From CABHOJ01 sp965649545 (GTDB lineage: Bacteria > Pseudomonadota > Gammaproteobacteria > Burkholderiales > Methylophilaceae), in NCBI GenBank assembly GCA_965649545.1, contig CBFGLF010000083.1, positions 1 to 7,922 on the forward strand: a DNA stretch of 7,922 bases, read 5' to 3'. The translations under genes were made by a program, and so were the position numbers. This document shows positions 7,209 to 7,922 of the stretch, one piece after another. A model generated the notes under the pieces. That model had not been told where the DNA came from. It saw nothing but the letters and a program-made list of their open reading frames with translations, and did no database searches. Position 1 is the stretch's first letter. Each line of letters begins with the position of its first letter.

Positions 7209-7853
7209 ATGCCGGATTGGAAGAAACAGATAGCCGCCAAGATCGCTCTTGCCAAGCGCGGCGCACCGCCCAGCAAGCCCAGTGCCGATGCGCGCGTGCC
7301 GCCGGGGCAGAAGGTGGTCACCAATTTCCCTATTCTCGATCTCGGCATCCTGCCTGAGGTGGACAAGACCAACTGGACCCTTCGCATCTACGGCCTGGTG
7401 GAGAACGAACTTCAGCTCGGCTGGGACGATTTCCAGGCATTACCGCAGATCACCGATATCTCCGATTTCCATTGCGTGACGCGATGGAGCAAACTCGATA
7501 TGCAATGGGATGGCGTCAGTGCCCGCGAGCTGTTGATGCAGGCCGGGCCGCTGGAGCATGCCAACTATGTCACCCTGCATGCCTATGACGGCTACACGAC
7601 CAACTTGCCGCTAGCCGCCTTGCTCGATGACGACGTCATCATCGCCCACAGCGCGCTGGGCTATCCCTTGACGACGGCCCACGGCGGGCCGGTGCGCATG
7701 GTGGTGCCTAAACGGTATGCCTGGAAGAGCGCGAAATGGCTGAAGGCCATCGAGGTGCATGAATTCGACCGGCCCGGTTTCTGGGAGACCCGCGGCTACC
7801 ATAATGAGGCGTTTCCTTTCGAGGAGCAACGATTCACCGACGACGATTACTGA
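7209..7853 (+). CDS. Sulfite-oxidase-like molybdopterin oxidoreductase, cytoplasmic (YuiH type)
   Basis: Predicted molybdopterin-dependent oxidoreductase of the sulfite oxidase fold (oxidoreductase molybdopterin-binding domain, COG2041 group). The substrate is unknown. The product has 214 residues and is essentially a lone cofactor domain, with no heme domain and no C-terminal dimerisation domain. Family marks in order: RVPPGQ (30-34 region), FPILDLG, DFHCVTRWS with C89 as the expected Mo ligand, HGGPVRMVVPKRY (158-170), WKSAKWLKAIEV and the C-terminal PGFWETRGYHNEAFPFEEQRF. The pattern resembles Bacillus YuiH more than periplasmic MsrP/YedY. There is no Tat twin-arginine or Sec signal: the N-terminus MPDWKKQIAAKIALAKRG is basic and amphipathic, so a cytoplasmic location is inferred. 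It follows lspA by 88 bases with no convincing terminator, so cotranscription is possible. The next gene begins 45 bases later. Assignment to the family is firm; the reaction is not. Confidence 0.88.
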   Translation: MPDWKKQIAAKIALAKRGAPPSKPSADARVPPGQKVVTNFPILDLGILPEVDKTNWTLRIYGLVENELQLGWDDFQALPQITDISDFHCVTRWSKLDMQWDGVSARELLMQAGPLEHANYVTLHAYDGYTTNLPLAALLDDDVIIAHSALGYPLTTAHGGPVRMVVPKRYAWKSAKWLKAIEVHEFDRPGFWETRGYHNEAFPFEEQRFTDDDY

Positions 7854-7868
7854 GTCAAGGATATAACA

Positions 7869-7882
7869 GCACCATAGAGTGC
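7869..7882. repeat. Small palindrome, possible operator upstream of the last gene
   Basis: GCAC (7869-7872) and GTGC (7879-7882) are inverted around CATAGA, centred on TA, in the 45-bp gap before the gene starting at 7899. Directly upstream is TATAAC (7862-7867), which resembles a -10 element, though no good -35 is seen at 17 bp. A dyad overlapping a promoter start would suit binding of a dimeric regulator, but four-base arms occur by chance fairly often. Confidence 0.3.
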
Positions 7883-7887
7883 GATTG

Positions 7888-7892
7888 AGGAG
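7888..7892 (+). promoter_or_regulatory. Ribosome binding site of the gene cut by the window end
   Basis: AGGAG, within GAGGAGAG (7887-7894), lies six bases before the ATG at 7899. This is the strongest Shine-Dalgarno sequence in the window and the main reason to call a real gene start at 7899. Confidence 0.75.
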
Positions 7893-7898
7893 AGCGAG

Positions 7899-7922
7899 AT
7901 GAACAAGGTCTACAAGAGCGAC
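7899..7922 (+). CDS. Start of an unidentified gene (first 8 codons; possibly an HTH regulator)
   Basis: An ATG at 7899 with an ideal ribosome binding site begins MNKVYKSD and runs off the window end. It lies 45 bases after the molybdopterin oxidoreductase, in the same direction. From memory, a short basic start of the form M-x-x-x-Y-K-S-D/E is seen in small Xre-type HTH regulators/antitoxins of the HigA/MqsA kind. Eight residues are far too few to assign a family, so this is only a hint. If correct, the small palindrome just upstream could be its operator, and the expected toxin gene is not directly upstream. It could equally be any other protein. Confidence 0.6.

Noticed and set aside
1..7922. 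Mobile element, CRISPR array, tRNA/rRNA, riboswitch or a new multi-gene defence system
   Set aside because: I looked for terminal repeats, repeat-spacer periodicity, transposase or integrase motifs and conserved RNA signatures and saw none; every large frame is explained by a known family. In particular the short leaders of murJ and the gap before ribF leave no room for an FMN riboswitch.

Overview
This is a GC-rich (by eye about 60%) proteobacterial chromosome segment made mostly of housekeeping genes. Protein sequences and gene order (rpsT divergent from murJ-ribF-ileS-lspA, a block shared by many beta- and gammaproteobacteria) suggest a betaproteobacterium. Genus cannot be assigned from the sequence alone. 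There is no rRNA, tRNA, CRISPR array, insertion sequence or prophage gene in the window.

Layout. Positions 1-842 (+) hold the 3' part of purK (purine synthesis). It converges on rpsT (924-1187, -; ribosomal protein S20), and the two share a compact bidirectional terminator, a perfect 17-bp inverted repeat at 870-907. The 153-bp gap 1188-1340 is a divergent promoter region. It has a strong sigma70-type promoter with a GC-rich discriminator for rpsT and an extended -10 element for murJ. Next comes a tight co-directional block: murJ (lipid II flippase), ribF (FMN/FAD synthesis), ileS (isoleucyl-tRNA synthetase) and lspA (lipoprotein signal peptidase). Gaps are 0, 22 and 13 bp, so it is very probably one operon. 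All four look intact, with recognisable catalytic residues in the expected places.

After lspA the usual continuation in relatives (fkpB-ispH, or coaBC-dut, depending on lineage) is absent. Instead, after an 88-bp gap, there is a small cytoplasmic sulfite-oxidase-like molybdopterin protein (7209-7853). It is followed by the first eight codons of another gene (7899 onward) with a strong ribosome binding site and a small palindrome in front of it. The palindrome and the MNKVYKSD start hint at an HTH regulator, but eight residues cannot establish that.

I see no clear new biological system. The points most worth following are the lineage-specific break in synteny after lspA, the signal-less molybdoenzyme next to an unknown gene cut by the window edge, the near absence of Shine-Dalgarno sequences in the first three genes of the operon, and the shared terminator. 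All intergenic gaps are shorter than 300 bp.
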